Below are positions 45,910-53,758 of a stretch of 64,000 bases of DNA, piece after piece. The number at the start of each line of letters is the position of its first letter. Positions within the stretch are counted from its first letter, which is position 1. The stretch spans positions 1 through 64,000 of the forward strand of contig JARLHE010000061.1 in assembly GCA_031292385.1 (NCBI GenBank). Direction: 5' to 3'. A program made the position numbers and the translations under genes. The notes below the pieces were generated by a model that ran no database searches, was not told the DNA's origin, and saw nothing but the letters and a program-made list of their open reading frames with translations. The DNA is from Oligoflexia bacterium. GTDB lineage: Bacteria; Bdellovibrionota; UBA1018.

Positions 45910-47284
45910 ATGAACTGGACTCTCGATCAACTGAAGAAAAACCTGAATGAAAAAAAAAGGCGCCACCGCCTGGATCATCACCGAAGAGCACGTGCATCGC
46001 CGCGAACGCTACTTCATGCTCGATCGCGACGCGCTGGTCGTCGATCAGGACCGTGACGTGCACTCCTACAATATCCATTTGAAGCTCTTCGTCGACATCG
46101 GGCGCCCCGGACGGCAAGGTGAAATCTCGAAAAAGCTGTTCACCGCGCTCCCCTTGGACGAGCAACTCGATGCTGCCATCGTGGCCGCCAAGCAAACCGA
46201 CCATCAGGCCTGGTCGCTTCCTTTGCAATTTCCCAAAGAGGTTCCCGACATCAAGACCTCCGACCCTCGAATCGCGGAAGACATGGAAAACGTCATGGCC
46301 CAACTGACCCAGGCGACCGGAAAAGCCGTCGCGCGCCCGCGCGAATCGCGCTTCAACTCGGCCGAGCTCTTTCTCTCCGTGCACGACAGCGAGCTTCACT
46401 TAAGCAACGGGCTGAGGCACCGCTCATCGCAAAGCCGCATCTATTCGGAAGCCGCCTATTCGTACTCCCGGAAAAAGCCTAACGGCGCCGTCGAATCGGA
46501 CGAATACCTCAACACCCGCTGGGCGGTGAATCTCGACGATCTCGCCATCGATCGCCTTTTTGACGAAACCGCGGACCGCGCTCGCCATTCGCTCGACACC
46601 CACAAGCCCGTTACAGGGCACTATCCGGTCATTGTCGACGCCGACGTGCTCGCGACGCTTTTCAACAATCACCTTTCGCAGCTATCTTCGGCCAACTCCT
46701 ATCACGGCTTGCCCTTCGTCAAGCCAGGCGATGAGCTGGTCAAAAACGCGACCGGGGATCTTCTCACGATCACCCTCGACCCATCGCTCGAATACGGCGC
46801 CGATACCGGCGCTTTTTCCGAAAGCGGCGTCAGCCAGTCGCCTTTCCGGCTCGTCGAGAAAAATCGGGTGATCGCGACCGCCACCGACAAGCGCTACGCG
46901 GATTATCTGAAACTACCCGTAACCGCGACGCGCGGAAACGTCGTGGTCGAAGCCGGCTCGCTTTCGCACGAAGAGCTGACCCGCCAGGCCCCCAAAGTTT
47001 TGGAAATTCTCCAGTTCTCCGGACTTTTCGCGGACCCCAATACCGGGACTTTCAGCAGCGAAATCCGGCTCGCCAAACTTTACGAAAACCAGGACGGGAA
47101 AAACGTGAAGACGACCTACGTCAAAGGTGGTTCCCTGTCCGGCAGCTTCACCGATAATCTTCGGGCAGCGAAGCTTTCCCGCAACCGCGTGAAACGCTCG
47201 CATTTCTCCGCGAACAATTCCCGGGGCGAAGGCTACTACGGCCCCGAGCACATCCTGCTGAGCGACGTTTCAATAGTTGGATAG
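45910..47284 (+). CDS. TldE/PmbA-like partner, N-terminus shifted at an A9 tract
   Basis: The partner subunit of the TldD-like protease, without an HExxxH motif, with family strands such as FCKP-like LPFVKPGDELVKNATGDLLT and EIRLAKLYENQDGKNVKTTY. The natural start appears to be ATG 45910 (AGGA upstream, encoding MNWTLDQLKKNLNEKK), but a run of nine A at 45950-45958 puts this frame out of step with the body. Eight A would join them. An alternative ATG at 45947 inside the run-on reads MKKKGATAW in the correct frame (445 aa). This may be a sequencing slip, transcript slippage or a real start switch. Confidence 0.8.
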
Positions 47285-47358
47285 CCTGTTCAAGAAAAGG
47301 TGTCGGGGGCCGGCCCATCCATGGGCCTTCTTGCGCCCTCGCTTTTCTTGAACAGGCT
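47283..47358 (+). repeat. 3'-end inverted-repeat element, copy C (short form)
   Basis: A 76-bp element overlapping the TldE-like stop codon, with perfect 17-bp arms AGCCTGTTCAAGAAAAG and CTTTTCTTGAACAGGCT. It has the shared GGTGTCGGGGGCCGG block and a GGCCC/GGGCC inner hairpin. Relative to copies A and B it lacks about 40 internal bp. It lies between convergent genes. Confidence 0.88.
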
Positions 47359-47378
47359 TAACGAGAAGAGACTTTGCG

Positions 47379-47831
47379 CTAGTGCGAGACCGGAGGCTTA
47401 TCCGCCGGAGCCACGCCTTGCGCCACTTGGGTCACCTGCAAGACGTTGAAATCGAGGATCGCTTCGCCTACTTTTTGATTCGTTCCCTTCACCCAGGAAA
47501 GAACGAAGCGGTGCTGGCCGAACATCGTGATCGGAAAATTGCCGTAGCGGAAAACCGCCTTCATCCTTTGCTGTTCCACGGGAATGCGCATGTCCCCGTT
47601 TCCAACCACCTGCTGGCGGCCGTCCGGAGTCAAAAGATGAATCAGCATCTTCCCGTTGAAATCCTCGGGTTCCGTTTTTTCAAACGAAAGGGAGATCACG
47701 ACCGACTGCAATTGAATCGGGACCTGGGGCGTCCGAATATCTTCGAGCACATCGAAAACCGAAAGGCTTCCCGTTTGCTGATCGACCGAGGCACCGAGAG
47801 AAAGAGCGGCAAAATGTATTTTAAGTGGCAT
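47379..47831 (-). CDS. DUF6941-like hypothetical protein
   Basis: A 150-aa soluble protein rich in beta strands. The pattern IHFAALSLGASVDQQTGSLS, FDVLEDIRTPQVPI and LIHLLTPDGRQQV resembles DUF6941, a family of unknown function. No signal peptide or catalytic motif is seen. It lies downstream of tadA on the same strand. Confidence 0.7.
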   Translation of the reverse strand: MPLKIHFAALSLGASVDQQTGSLSVFDVLEDIRTPQVPIQLQSVVISLSFEKTEPEDFNGKMLIHLLTPDGRQQVVGNGDMRIPVEQQRMKAVFRYGNFPITMFGQHRFVLSWVKGTNQKVGEAILDFNVLQVTQVAQGVAPADKPPVSH

Positions 47832-47864
47832 GGGTACCTATTCTGATACCAAGCGGGACGGAGT

Positions 47865-48332
47865 TCAATCCCGCTTTCTCTGAAAGAATCTTTTTAAAAT
47901 CGCGCCGCATTCGGAATTGGACGGCTCACATGGCTCGACCTTGAAGCGGTGGTTAATCCGAGTGTCTTGATGCAGGGGATACCCGAGGCTCAGCGCCCCT
48001 CCCTTGGGATCCGACACCCCGTAGTAAACCGCTTCGAGCCTCGCTTGCTGGCATGCGGCAAGACACATGGGGCAAGGCTCGAGCGTGACATACATCACGC
48101 AATCCATGAGACGCCAATGCCCAGTCGTCCGCGCTGCGTCTTGGATCGCGATTATTTCGGCATGCGCGATCGGATTATCATCCTGCTCGCGACGGTTATA
48201 GCCGCGACCGACGATCTTGAGCGCGCCTTGGGCGGGATCTTTCCAGACAATCACCGCGCCGACCGGAACCTCGTCCTCGTCGGCGGCCTGTTGGGCGAGG
48301 CGCAACGCCTCATTCAACCATTCGACAGCCAT
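47865..48332 (-). CDS. tadA: tRNA-specific adenosine deaminase TadA
   Basis: It deaminates A34 to inosine in tRNA-Arg(ACG). The 155-aa protein has the zinc and catalytic residues H57 and E59 (IAHAEI) and C87/C90 (LEPCPMC), and the family stretch GGALSLGYPLHQDTRINHRF. A few nt separate it from the PilZ gene upstream. Confidence 0.95.
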   Translation of the reverse strand: MAVEWLNEALRLAQQAADEDEVPVGAVIVWKDPAQGALKIVGRGYNRREQDDNPIAHAEIIAIQDAARTTGHWRLMDCVMYVTLEPCPMCLAACQQARLEAVYYGVSDPKGGALSLGYPLHQDTRINHRFKVEPCEPSNSECGAILKRFFQRKRD

Positions 48333-48338
48333 CGGGAC

Positions 48339-49157
48339 TCAACTCACCTTCTCGTGAGAGTGAGAAACCTTGACCACTGGCGACTCCAGCTCCTGAAGCC
48401 GTCGCAAAAATTCGTCCTGATTCAGAAGGTAACGGGATTTTTTGTAAAACTGGGCGATTTTTTTGAGCCGGGCATTGATCGTTCTCAAAGAACGGCGATC
48501 CGCTCGGGCCATTTCACCGAACTTGATCCCGACTCCTTTGGGATGAGTCACCGTGCTCTGGGTCCGCCAAACCGTGAAGCCTTCGCACTTCATCAGGATT
48601 CCGAAAACCGAGAACGAAAGCAGCACGCGCTCGTCCTGCGGGAGCTCATGGCGAAGCTTAATGAAGCAACCGCCCAAAGAAAGATCCAGGATCTCCGCCT
48701 GGATCGTCTCACCGATTTTGCGCTCGACTTTGACCGGTACGGAAAGCCGGTAACGAGGATTGCTTTCCCACCAGCGAATCCGGGGAAAAAAATAAGGCAC
48801 GCGCACCTCACGCGCCACGCGCGCGGTGAGAAGCAAGAGACCGATGAGCGAAAAAATAAGCGCTAATGCCGGATGCTGGCTGGCACCGTAATGGTGCGCG
48901 ATGAAAATCGTCTCGTAAGCGACCCAGCTATTGGCGAGAACGAAAAGATACCATCCCCAGCGCTTCATCTCCCAAAAACCGTAGCCAACCGTCATCGCCA
49001 GCGCCGAAAGGAAAAACATTCCAGGAGAAAGCAAAACGCTCCCGATGGAAGATGCGGGAAGATCGAAAAGCAAAGTCGTCGCGACGGTGTACGACACCGG
49101 AAAGGCCATATAAATGACCGCAACCGATTTCAGAAATTTGGAAGTGTATTGCTTCAA
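48339..49157 (-). CDS. PilZ-domain membrane protein
   Basis: A 272-aa protein with four N-terminal hydrophobic segments and a cytoplasmic PilZ domain (about 130-230). The c-di-GMP motifs are RYR in NPRYRLSV (about 135-137) and DLSLGG (158-163). It should sense c-di-GMP at the inner membrane. TTG 49157 is chosen because GAGG lies 6 nt upstream and earlier in-frame starts would overlap the preceding GNAT gene. Confidence 0.85.
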   Translation of the reverse strand: MKQYTSKFLKSVAVIYMAFPVSYTVATTLLFDLPASSIGSVLLSPGMFFLSALAMTVGYGFWEMKRWGWYLFVLANSWVAYETIFIAHHYGASQHPALALIFSLIGLLLLTARVAREVRVPYFFPRIRWWESNPRYRLSVPVKVERKIGETIQAEILDLSLGGCFIKLRHELPQDERVLLSFSVFGILMKCEGFTVWRTQSTVTHPKGVGIKFGEMARADRRSLRTINARLKKIAQFYKKSRYLLNQDEFLRRLQELESPVVKVSHSHEKVS

Positions 49158-49212
49158 GCGGCGCCTCTTCTGCTGATACTCTAATATCGGATTTTCGCCG
49201 CGTTTTGTGAAC

Positions 49213-50097
49213 TTAAACTGCGTCCAGTCCCCAAATCCAAATCTCCTCCTGGATGACGCGAGGAGCGATACGGGCGGGATCCAAGACAGCCGCCAGATAG
49301 AGAAATTCTTGACGTGATTTTTCTCGGGAGAACCCGAGTTTTTCAACGTCTCGTGACGAGCCCAACAAGGTCAGCTCGGGACGCTCGGCCCGCAATGAGC
49401 CCAGAAGCGCCTTCAGAGCCGACGGCTCTCCTCCCCATTCATGGACCAGTCCGCCCAAATCTATCCCGCGGCCGACCGCCGCGTAAGCATCCGGTGCCGT
49501 TCGCGGCCCGACCCAGTACCAGTCGACATGACGATGGGCTTCGATCCAAACACGGTCTTGAGGCGTCAAAATCACGCCGCTGCCGCGTTTCATCAATAGA
49601 TCAAAAATTCCCGGATTCCACCCCTTCTCAAGCGAGCCGCCAGCTTTAGGCAGCTCGAGCGACTGCAGCGGAATCAGGATCTGGGAGCCGCAAAGCGTGA
49701 ATCCCAGCTTCGCGTAGAGAGAGTGCTCGGCGCCCCAAAGCAGAGCGACCGCGGCGCCCGCATCACGCGCCCGAGCGAGCGCTTGCGCAACCAAACGCGT
49801 CGCAAGGCCCTGGCCGCGAAACCGCTCGCCCGTTGCAACCGCGCCGATCAATGCCGCCCGCACCGCGTCTCCCGACAGTGTCCGAATTGACGCAAGCCGC
49901 AGGCCCGCGCCTGCCATCAGGTCGCCTTCGTCGGACACCGCTCCCAAGCGAATAACGCTGCGCTCTCCGGCTCCTGCGGCCGACCAAATTGGGAAGTCGT
50001 CCAAATAATGCATGCCTGGAGCAAGCTGAAAGGCTTGATCGAGCAGCCTCGAGAACTGCTGCATGCGAAAGGAATCGGTAATTTCAACGATTTGCAT
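49213..50097 (-). CDS. GNAT-family acetyltransferase
   Basis: A 294-aa protein with an N-terminal GNAT domain: acetyl-CoA motif GAVATGERFRGQGLATRLVA, then VALLWGAEHSLYAKLGFTLC. A second, less conserved half (about 160-294) resembles the Eis-like two-domain organisation. The substrate is unknown. Confidence 0.82.
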   Translation of the reverse strand: MQIVEITDSFRMQQFSRLLDQAFQLAPGMHYLDDFPIWSAAGAGERSVIRLGAVSDEGDLMAGAGLRLASIRTLSGDAVRAALIGAVATGERFRGQGLATRLVAQALARARDAGAAVALLWGAEHSLYAKLGFTLCGSQILIPLQSLELPKAGGSLEKGWNPGIFDLLMKRGSGVILTPQDRVWIEAHRHVDWYWVGPRTAPDAYAAVGRGIDLGGLVHEWGGEPSALKALLGSLRAERPELTLLGSSRDVEKLGFSREKSRQEFLYLAAVLDPARIAPRVIQEEIWIWGLDAV

Positions 50098-50223
50098 AGC
50101 TTATCCAGCATAACGCCAATGACAGCGCCAAAGACAGGAAATGACACACTTGAGGACCCAATTAATTCTGCCGACAAGAAAATGTAGTGAGAACCATCAA
50201 ATTCAAAACGGAGGACGTTAAGC

Positions 50224-50520
50224 GTGTCCAAAAAGAAAAACAAATTTGACCTGGGTAATCTAGTTCACGAAGGCCATCTGAAGGATGGAGAAACCTTGTT
50301 TTTCGTCAGCGATCCGAAAAAAACCTGCAAAGTCACCCGTCAACCCAATGGCGAATACAAAGTTCAGGTCGGCGCCGAAACCACTACCCTACACGCTTTC
50401 GCCCAGAAATGCCTTGGACAAGATCCGCCGGATCACGCCGCGAAATGGTTTCGCATTGAAGCCGGCAAATCACTCTACGACCTCTGGCATCTGAACGACG
50501 ACTACTCTTCCGCCGCTTAG
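50224..50520 (+). CDS. Small RAMA-like domain protein
   Basis: A 98-aa basic-start protein (MSKKKNKFDLGNLVHEGHLK). The pattern GHLKDGETLFFVSDPKKTCK, YKVQVGAETTTLHAFAQKCL, AAKWFRI and GKSLYDL matches the RAMA (restriction enzyme and adenine methylase associated) fold, thought to bind or recognise modified DNA. GTG 50224 follows GGAGG at 9 nt. It stands alone, not beside a restriction gene. Confidence 0.6.
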   Translation: MSKKKNKFDLGNLVHEGHLKDGETLFFVSDPKKTCKVTRQPNGEYKVQVGAETTTLHAFAQKCLGQDPPDHAAKWFRIEAGKSLYDLWHLNDDYSSAA

Positions 50521-50528
50521 TAGGCTAA

Positions 50529-51131
50529 CTATTGGGCGGAGCCAAAACCGATGGGAACGTGGTAGTCGACCAGCACGGCCTCGTCCGAGAAGCCGAAGCC
50601 CGGGGTCGAAAGCGTTCCCATCAATCCTCCGACCGGCACCGAGTTCGAATCGTAGACCCGTCGATCAAAGCTGGTCGTGATCGTGACATTGGGCACCGGG
50701 TCGATCTTCACATTGACGCTTTCGATCTGCTGCATCGGAGTCGACTGAAAATTGACACCCGCGCTTAATGCGTCCGTGATTTTCAGGGTCGATGACATCG
50801 TATCCGTCAGGGCCGCCGGATAAAGACCACGGTCGCCGATTCCGCTGATAAAGGATTGAGGATCTTGTCCGGTCGAGGTGCTGGAACTCGATGTGTACTG
50901 GGGATTATCCAGGAAGATCGGCTTCCCTGATAACGCGGTCGTGGGGCTTGCGCCCACCGGAGCCTGGGCGGCGTTGCGGCGTTCAGCGCCTTTGTATGGC
51001 TTGGGCTCCAGCACAAGACGCCTGACCTTTGCATGCACCTGATGAGGAGCCACGATAAAATAGCCATCGGCCATCGCCGCTCGAGCGAAAAAAAAGGCGA
51101 CGACCGCGAGGACAAATCCCTTTTTGTGCAT
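50529..51131 (-). CDS. Exported protein of unknown function
   Basis: A 200-aa protein with a signal peptide (LAVVAFFFARAAMADG) and a Ser/Thr-rich middle (TSSSSTSTGQ). Beta-rich C-terminal strands (VNVKIDPVPNVTITTSFDRR) end with VDYHVPIGFGSAQ. No family was recognised; it is probably periplasmic or surface-exposed. It is convergent with the RAMA-like gene and divergent from flagellin 3. Confidence 0.65.
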   Translation of the reverse strand: MHKKGFVLAVVAFFFARAAMADGYFIVAPHQVHAKVRRLVLEPKPYKGAERRNAAQAPVGASPTTALSGKPIFLDNPQYTSSSSTSTGQDPQSFISGIGDRGLYPAALTDTMSSTLKITDALSAGVNFQSTPMQQIESVNVKIDPVPNVTITTSFDRRVYDSNSVPVGGLMGTLSTPGFGFSDEAVLVDYHVPIGFGSAQ

Positions 51132-51281
51132 AAAAATACCCCGGATTTATCAATAATTCAGCAATATACATACCACCCGCCAGTCACCCAACTCGCTAAA
51201 ACAAATGACTTTTTTCGCGATAAACACCTCCCACGCCACAGAATGCGACCAAACCTTCGGCTACTGCCTAAAAAATATACT

Positions 51282-51308
51282 TAAGGTTTCCCAGCTGTGT
51301 CCGATCAG
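51282..51308 (+). promoter_or_regulatory. Sigma-28-like promoter of flagellin 3
   Basis: TTAAGGTT, an 11-nt spacer and TCCGATCA resemble TAAAGTTT-N11-GCCGATAA. It would give a leader of about 110 nt that contains the GGA hairpin at 51386. Nothing else stands out in the 294 bp before the gene. Confidence 0.5.
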
Positions 51309-51385
51309 ACCTATGGAAGCAGAGAGGAACCTCGGTCAAGACGACTGCGTGTCCGGATTCTGAATAAGAACTCTGTTTTCCCATA

Positions 51386-51400
51386 GACCCAGGATGGGTC
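51386..51400 (+). promoter_or_regulatory. GGA-loop hairpin (CsrA-type site), flagellin 3 leader
   Basis: GACCC and GGGTC form a 5-bp stem around the loop AGGAT, 25 nt before the ATG and 14 nt before the GGAGGA ribosome-binding site. CsrA/RsmA binds GGA in such loops and blocks flagellin translation in other bacteria. Confidence 0.55.
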
Positions 51401-51425
51401 GCGAAAGCCTTCATGGAGGAAGGTT

Positions 51426-52277
51426 ATGGGACTGAGAATTAACACAAACGTGCCTTCACTCGTTGCTCAGAGAAATCTGCGCGGCACGCGTGGCTCTCTC
51501 GACCGAAACTTCGAGAGACTCAGCTCTGGATCCAGAATCAATCACGCTTCCGACGACGCCGCCGGACTCGCCATCTCCGAAAACATGCGCGCACAGCTTC
51601 GCGGCCTAAGCCAAGCCGAGCGCAACGCCCAAGACGGCATCTCCCTCATTCAAGTCGCTGAAGGCGCCGTTGCCGAAATTTCTAATATCTTGATCCGTAT
51701 GCGCGAGCTCGGCGTGCAGGCCTCGTCTGATACGATCGGACAGCAGGAACGCAAATTCCTGAACGTCGAGTTCACTCAACTTTCGCAGGAAATCGACCGG
51801 ATCTCCGCAAGCACCAGCTTCAACAATGTTCCCTTGCTGAATGGACAGGCCTCGACCTTCGAGATCCAGGTAGGTACGGGCAACAATCCGGAAACCGACC
51901 GCATACGGCTTTTCGATTCCAACTCGGCTGACGTGAGCGTGGTCGCCCTCGGGCTCAACCTCGCCAGCGTCGAAGATAAAACAAACTCACAAAACTCCCT
52001 CGCCCTCGTGGATTCGGCCATCAACTCAATTACGTCCATTCGAGCGGACTTCGGGGCCCTGCAAAACAGGTTACAGTCAGTGTCCAATAATATCGTGATC
52101 AGCAAGGAAAACCTCGCCTCGGCGAACAGCCGCATCCGCGACGCCGATCTCGCGGAAGAGACCGCGGAGCTCACGAAGAATCAAGTTCTCATGAACGCGG
52201 GCATCAGCGTGCTGACTCAAGCGAATAGCACGGTGAAGAGCGCCCTGAACCTCCTGGGTAACGGAGGCGGCGGATGA
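51426..52277 (+). CDS. fliC: Flagellin 3
   Basis: A 283-aa flagellin starting MGLRINTNVPSLVAQRNLRG with the SGSRINHASDDAAGLAISEN block. The C-terminal SRIRDADLAEETAELTKNQV and VLTQANSTVKSALNLLGNGG complete D0. The variable centre is minimal. GGAGGAAGGTT precedes the ATG. It is the first of three plus-strand flagellins and differs more from flagellins 4 and 5 than they do from each other. Confidence 0.96.
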   Translation: MGLRINTNVPSLVAQRNLRGTRGSLDRNFERLSSGSRINHASDDAAGLAISENMRAQLRGLSQAERNAQDGISLIQVAEGAVAEISNILIRMRELGVQASSDTIGQQERKFLNVEFTQLSQEIDRISASTSFNNVPLLNGQASTFEIQVGTGNNPETDRIRLFDSNSADVSVVALGLNLASVEDKTNSQNSLALVDSAINSITSIRADFGALQNRLQSVSNNIVISKENLASANSRIRDADLAEETAELTKNQVLMNAGISVLTQANSTVKSALNLLGNGGGG

Positions 52278-52342
52278 GGACCGAGTTTACAACACGCCTA
52301 ACTACGGGAGGACATGGGCCCTAAGTAGTGACGTGTAAAGTA

Positions 52343-52382
52343 GCGTGTGACAGGAGGGCGGAAGCCCGACGTTGTCATGCGC
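52343..52382 (+). repeat. Nested-hairpin repeat, copy 1
   Basis: The outer stem pairs GCGTGTGACA with TGTCATGCGC (two G-T wobbles). The inner stem GGGC/GCCC is closed by a GGAA tetraloop, with GGA and GACGT as the two sides of the internal loop. Confidence 0.85.
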
Positions 52383-52558
52383 ATAGTAAAGAGTTTGACC
52401 CGAAAGCAAGGCAGTTGCCTCGCTTGTTTCCTGGATGCGTACGACGGCGCCGTGCCGTCTTACGCAAGCGTTTGGATTCCGGCCTGCTCCGATCCTCCAT
52501 GATGGATCGGTCGGAGCAGGTCGGCTCCACCGCATGAGCCAGGCGGTTCGGAAAATTT

Positions 52559-52686
52559 GCGTGTGACAGGAGGGCGGGAGCCCGACGTTGTCATACGCAT
52601 GAAAAGCATGACAGGAGGGCGAAAGCCCGACGTTGTCATGCGCATGAAAAGCATGACAGGAGGGCGAAAGCCCGACGTTGTCATAC
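52559..52686 (+). repeat. Nested-hairpin repeats, copies 2-4 in tandem
   Basis: Three copies (52559-52598, 52606-52641, 52651-52686) repeat with a 45-nt period. Each has the TGACA-GGA-GGGC arm, a tetraloop (GGGA, GAAA, GAAA), GCCC-GACGT and TGTCA. Copy 3 has a perfect 8-bp outer stem, GCATGACA/TGTCATGC. Confidence 0.88.
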
Positions 52687-52695
52687 GCATTATAA

Positions 52696-52709
52696 GAGCA
52701 TGGATGCTC
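52696..52709 (+). promoter_or_regulatory. GGA-loop hairpin (CsrA-type site), flagellin 4 leader
   Basis: GAGCA and TGCTC pair around TGGA, so that CATGGATG matches the CsrA core CANGGANG. It lies 60 nt before the ATG. Confidence 0.55.
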
Positions 52710-52768
52710 GATCGGTCCAATATGGGCCGAGTGCTGCACGGAGGATAGCGAAATGAACGGAGACTAAT

Positions 52769-53608
52769 ATGGGTTTGAGAATCGCAACTAATGTGACCGC
52801 ACTCAATGCGCAACGGACGATGGCCGCTACGCGCATGAATCTGGACAAGTCGCTCGAGCGGCTGGCCTCCGGCTCGCGTATCAACCACGCCGGCGACGAT
52901 GCCGCCGGACTCGCGATTTCCGAGAACCTGCGCGCCCAGATCCGCGGCATGCGACAGGCCAAAAGAAACTCACAGGACGGCGTCTCGCTGGTGCAAGTGG
53001 CGGAAGGCGGCCTGAACGAAATCTCGAACATCATCGTGCGACTGCGAGAACTGGCGATTCAATCCGCGTCAGACACGATCAGCGATGTTGAACGCCAATT
53101 CACCGATCGCGAATTCCAGTCGCTCAAGCAGGAAATCGACCGGATCGCGAACGTCACCCAGTTTAACGGCATGCCGATGCTGAACGGCAAAGGCGCCATC
53201 TACGAACTGCAAGTGGGCACGCACAACAACCCTATCCTCGATCGAATCGTCTTCAACGCCGACCGCTCGGACGCGTCCCTGGACGCCCTGAAACTCGGCG
53301 GCGAATCCGTGGCAACCAAGCAGGGCGCGCAGCTCTCGCTCGCGGTCATCGACGACTCCCTGATCCGAGTCAACTCCGTCCGGGCGGACCTGGGCGCGCT
53401 TCAAAACCGCCTCCAGTCGACGATCAATAACCTGGCGATCAGCGACGAGAACCTCTCGGCCGCGAACAGCCGCATCCGCGATACGGACATGGCGGAAGAG
53501 GTTTCGGAGATGACCAAACAGAACATCTTGATGCAATCGGGCATTGCGGTCCTCGGGCAAGCGAACCAGAGCAATCAAGCGGCATTGAAGCTGCTCAGCA
53601 ACGGGTAA
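52769..53608 (+). CDS. fliC: Flagellin 4
   Basis: A 279-aa flagellin: MGLRIATNVTALNAQRTMAA at the start, SGSRINHAGDDAAGLAISEN, then SRIRDTDMAEEVSEMTKQNI and VLGQANQSNQAALKLLSNG at the end. It is nearly identical to flagellin 5 in protein and, over long stretches, in DNA, which indicates recent duplication or gene conversion. ACGGAGAC precedes the ATG. The leader shares an 18-nt block with flagellin 5. Confidence 0.97.
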   Translation: MGLRIATNVTALNAQRTMAATRMNLDKSLERLASGSRINHAGDDAAGLAISENLRAQIRGMRQAKRNSQDGVSLVQVAEGGLNEISNIIVRLRELAIQSASDTISDVERQFTDREFQSLKQEIDRIANVTQFNGMPMLNGKGAIYELQVGTHNNPILDRIVFNADRSDASLDALKLGGESVATKQGAQLSLAVIDDSLIRVNSVRADLGALQNRLQSTINNLAISDENLSAANSRIRDTDMAEEVSEMTKQNILMQSGIAVLGQANQSNQAALKLLSNG

Positions 53609-53667
53609 CGCAATGACGAATTGAACCAGAATTCCCACGCGGGATGGGCTCGCGCGGGATAAACAAA

Positions 53668-53681
53668 GGGCAAGGATGCCC
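53668..53681 (+). promoter_or_regulatory. GGA-loop hairpin (CsrA-type site), flagellin 5 leader
   Basis: GGGCA and TGCCC pair around AGGA, giving CAAGGATG, an exact match to the CsrA core CANGGANG. It lies about 78 nt before the ATG. The 18-nt block GCTGCACGGAGGATAGCG follows at 53720-53737, as in flagellin 4. Confidence 0.6.
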
Positions 53682-53758
53682 GTCGTGACATGGATTCCGC
53701 GCGAGCGGAAAGTCGCGAAGCTGCACGGAGGATAGCGCTAAACATATGGAGATGAAAT

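Larger units (their letters stand above)
52278..52768 (+). promoter_or_regulatory. Hairpin-dense intergenic region before flagellin 4
   Basis: These 491 bp hold an 11-bp hairpin (52437-52465), a perfect 10-bp hairpin (52483-52520, CCTGCTCCGA/TCGGAGCAGG), four copies of a nested hairpin repeat, a GGA-loop hairpin and an 18-nt block shared with the flagellin 5 leader (52733-52750). GGA triplets are frequent on the plus strand (about 18 by eye). It may contain the flagellin 3 terminator and a structured flagellin 4 leader or separate RNA. No promoter could be fixed. Confidence 0.6.

Noticed and set aside
52343-52400. Cyclic di-GMP (GEMM) riboswitch
   Set aside because: The GNRA loop hinted at it, but the conserved GEMM core and second stem are absent.
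52343-52686. CRISPR array
   Set aside because: Repeats are near-contiguous with about 9-nt fixed linkers, not unique spacers, and no cas gene is near.
52557-52748. Repeat-peptide frames (MTGGRKPDVV units on plus; DNVGLSPSCH units on minus)
   Set aside because: The 45-nt repeat is divisible by three, so open frames arise by default; conservation follows RNA stems, not codons.
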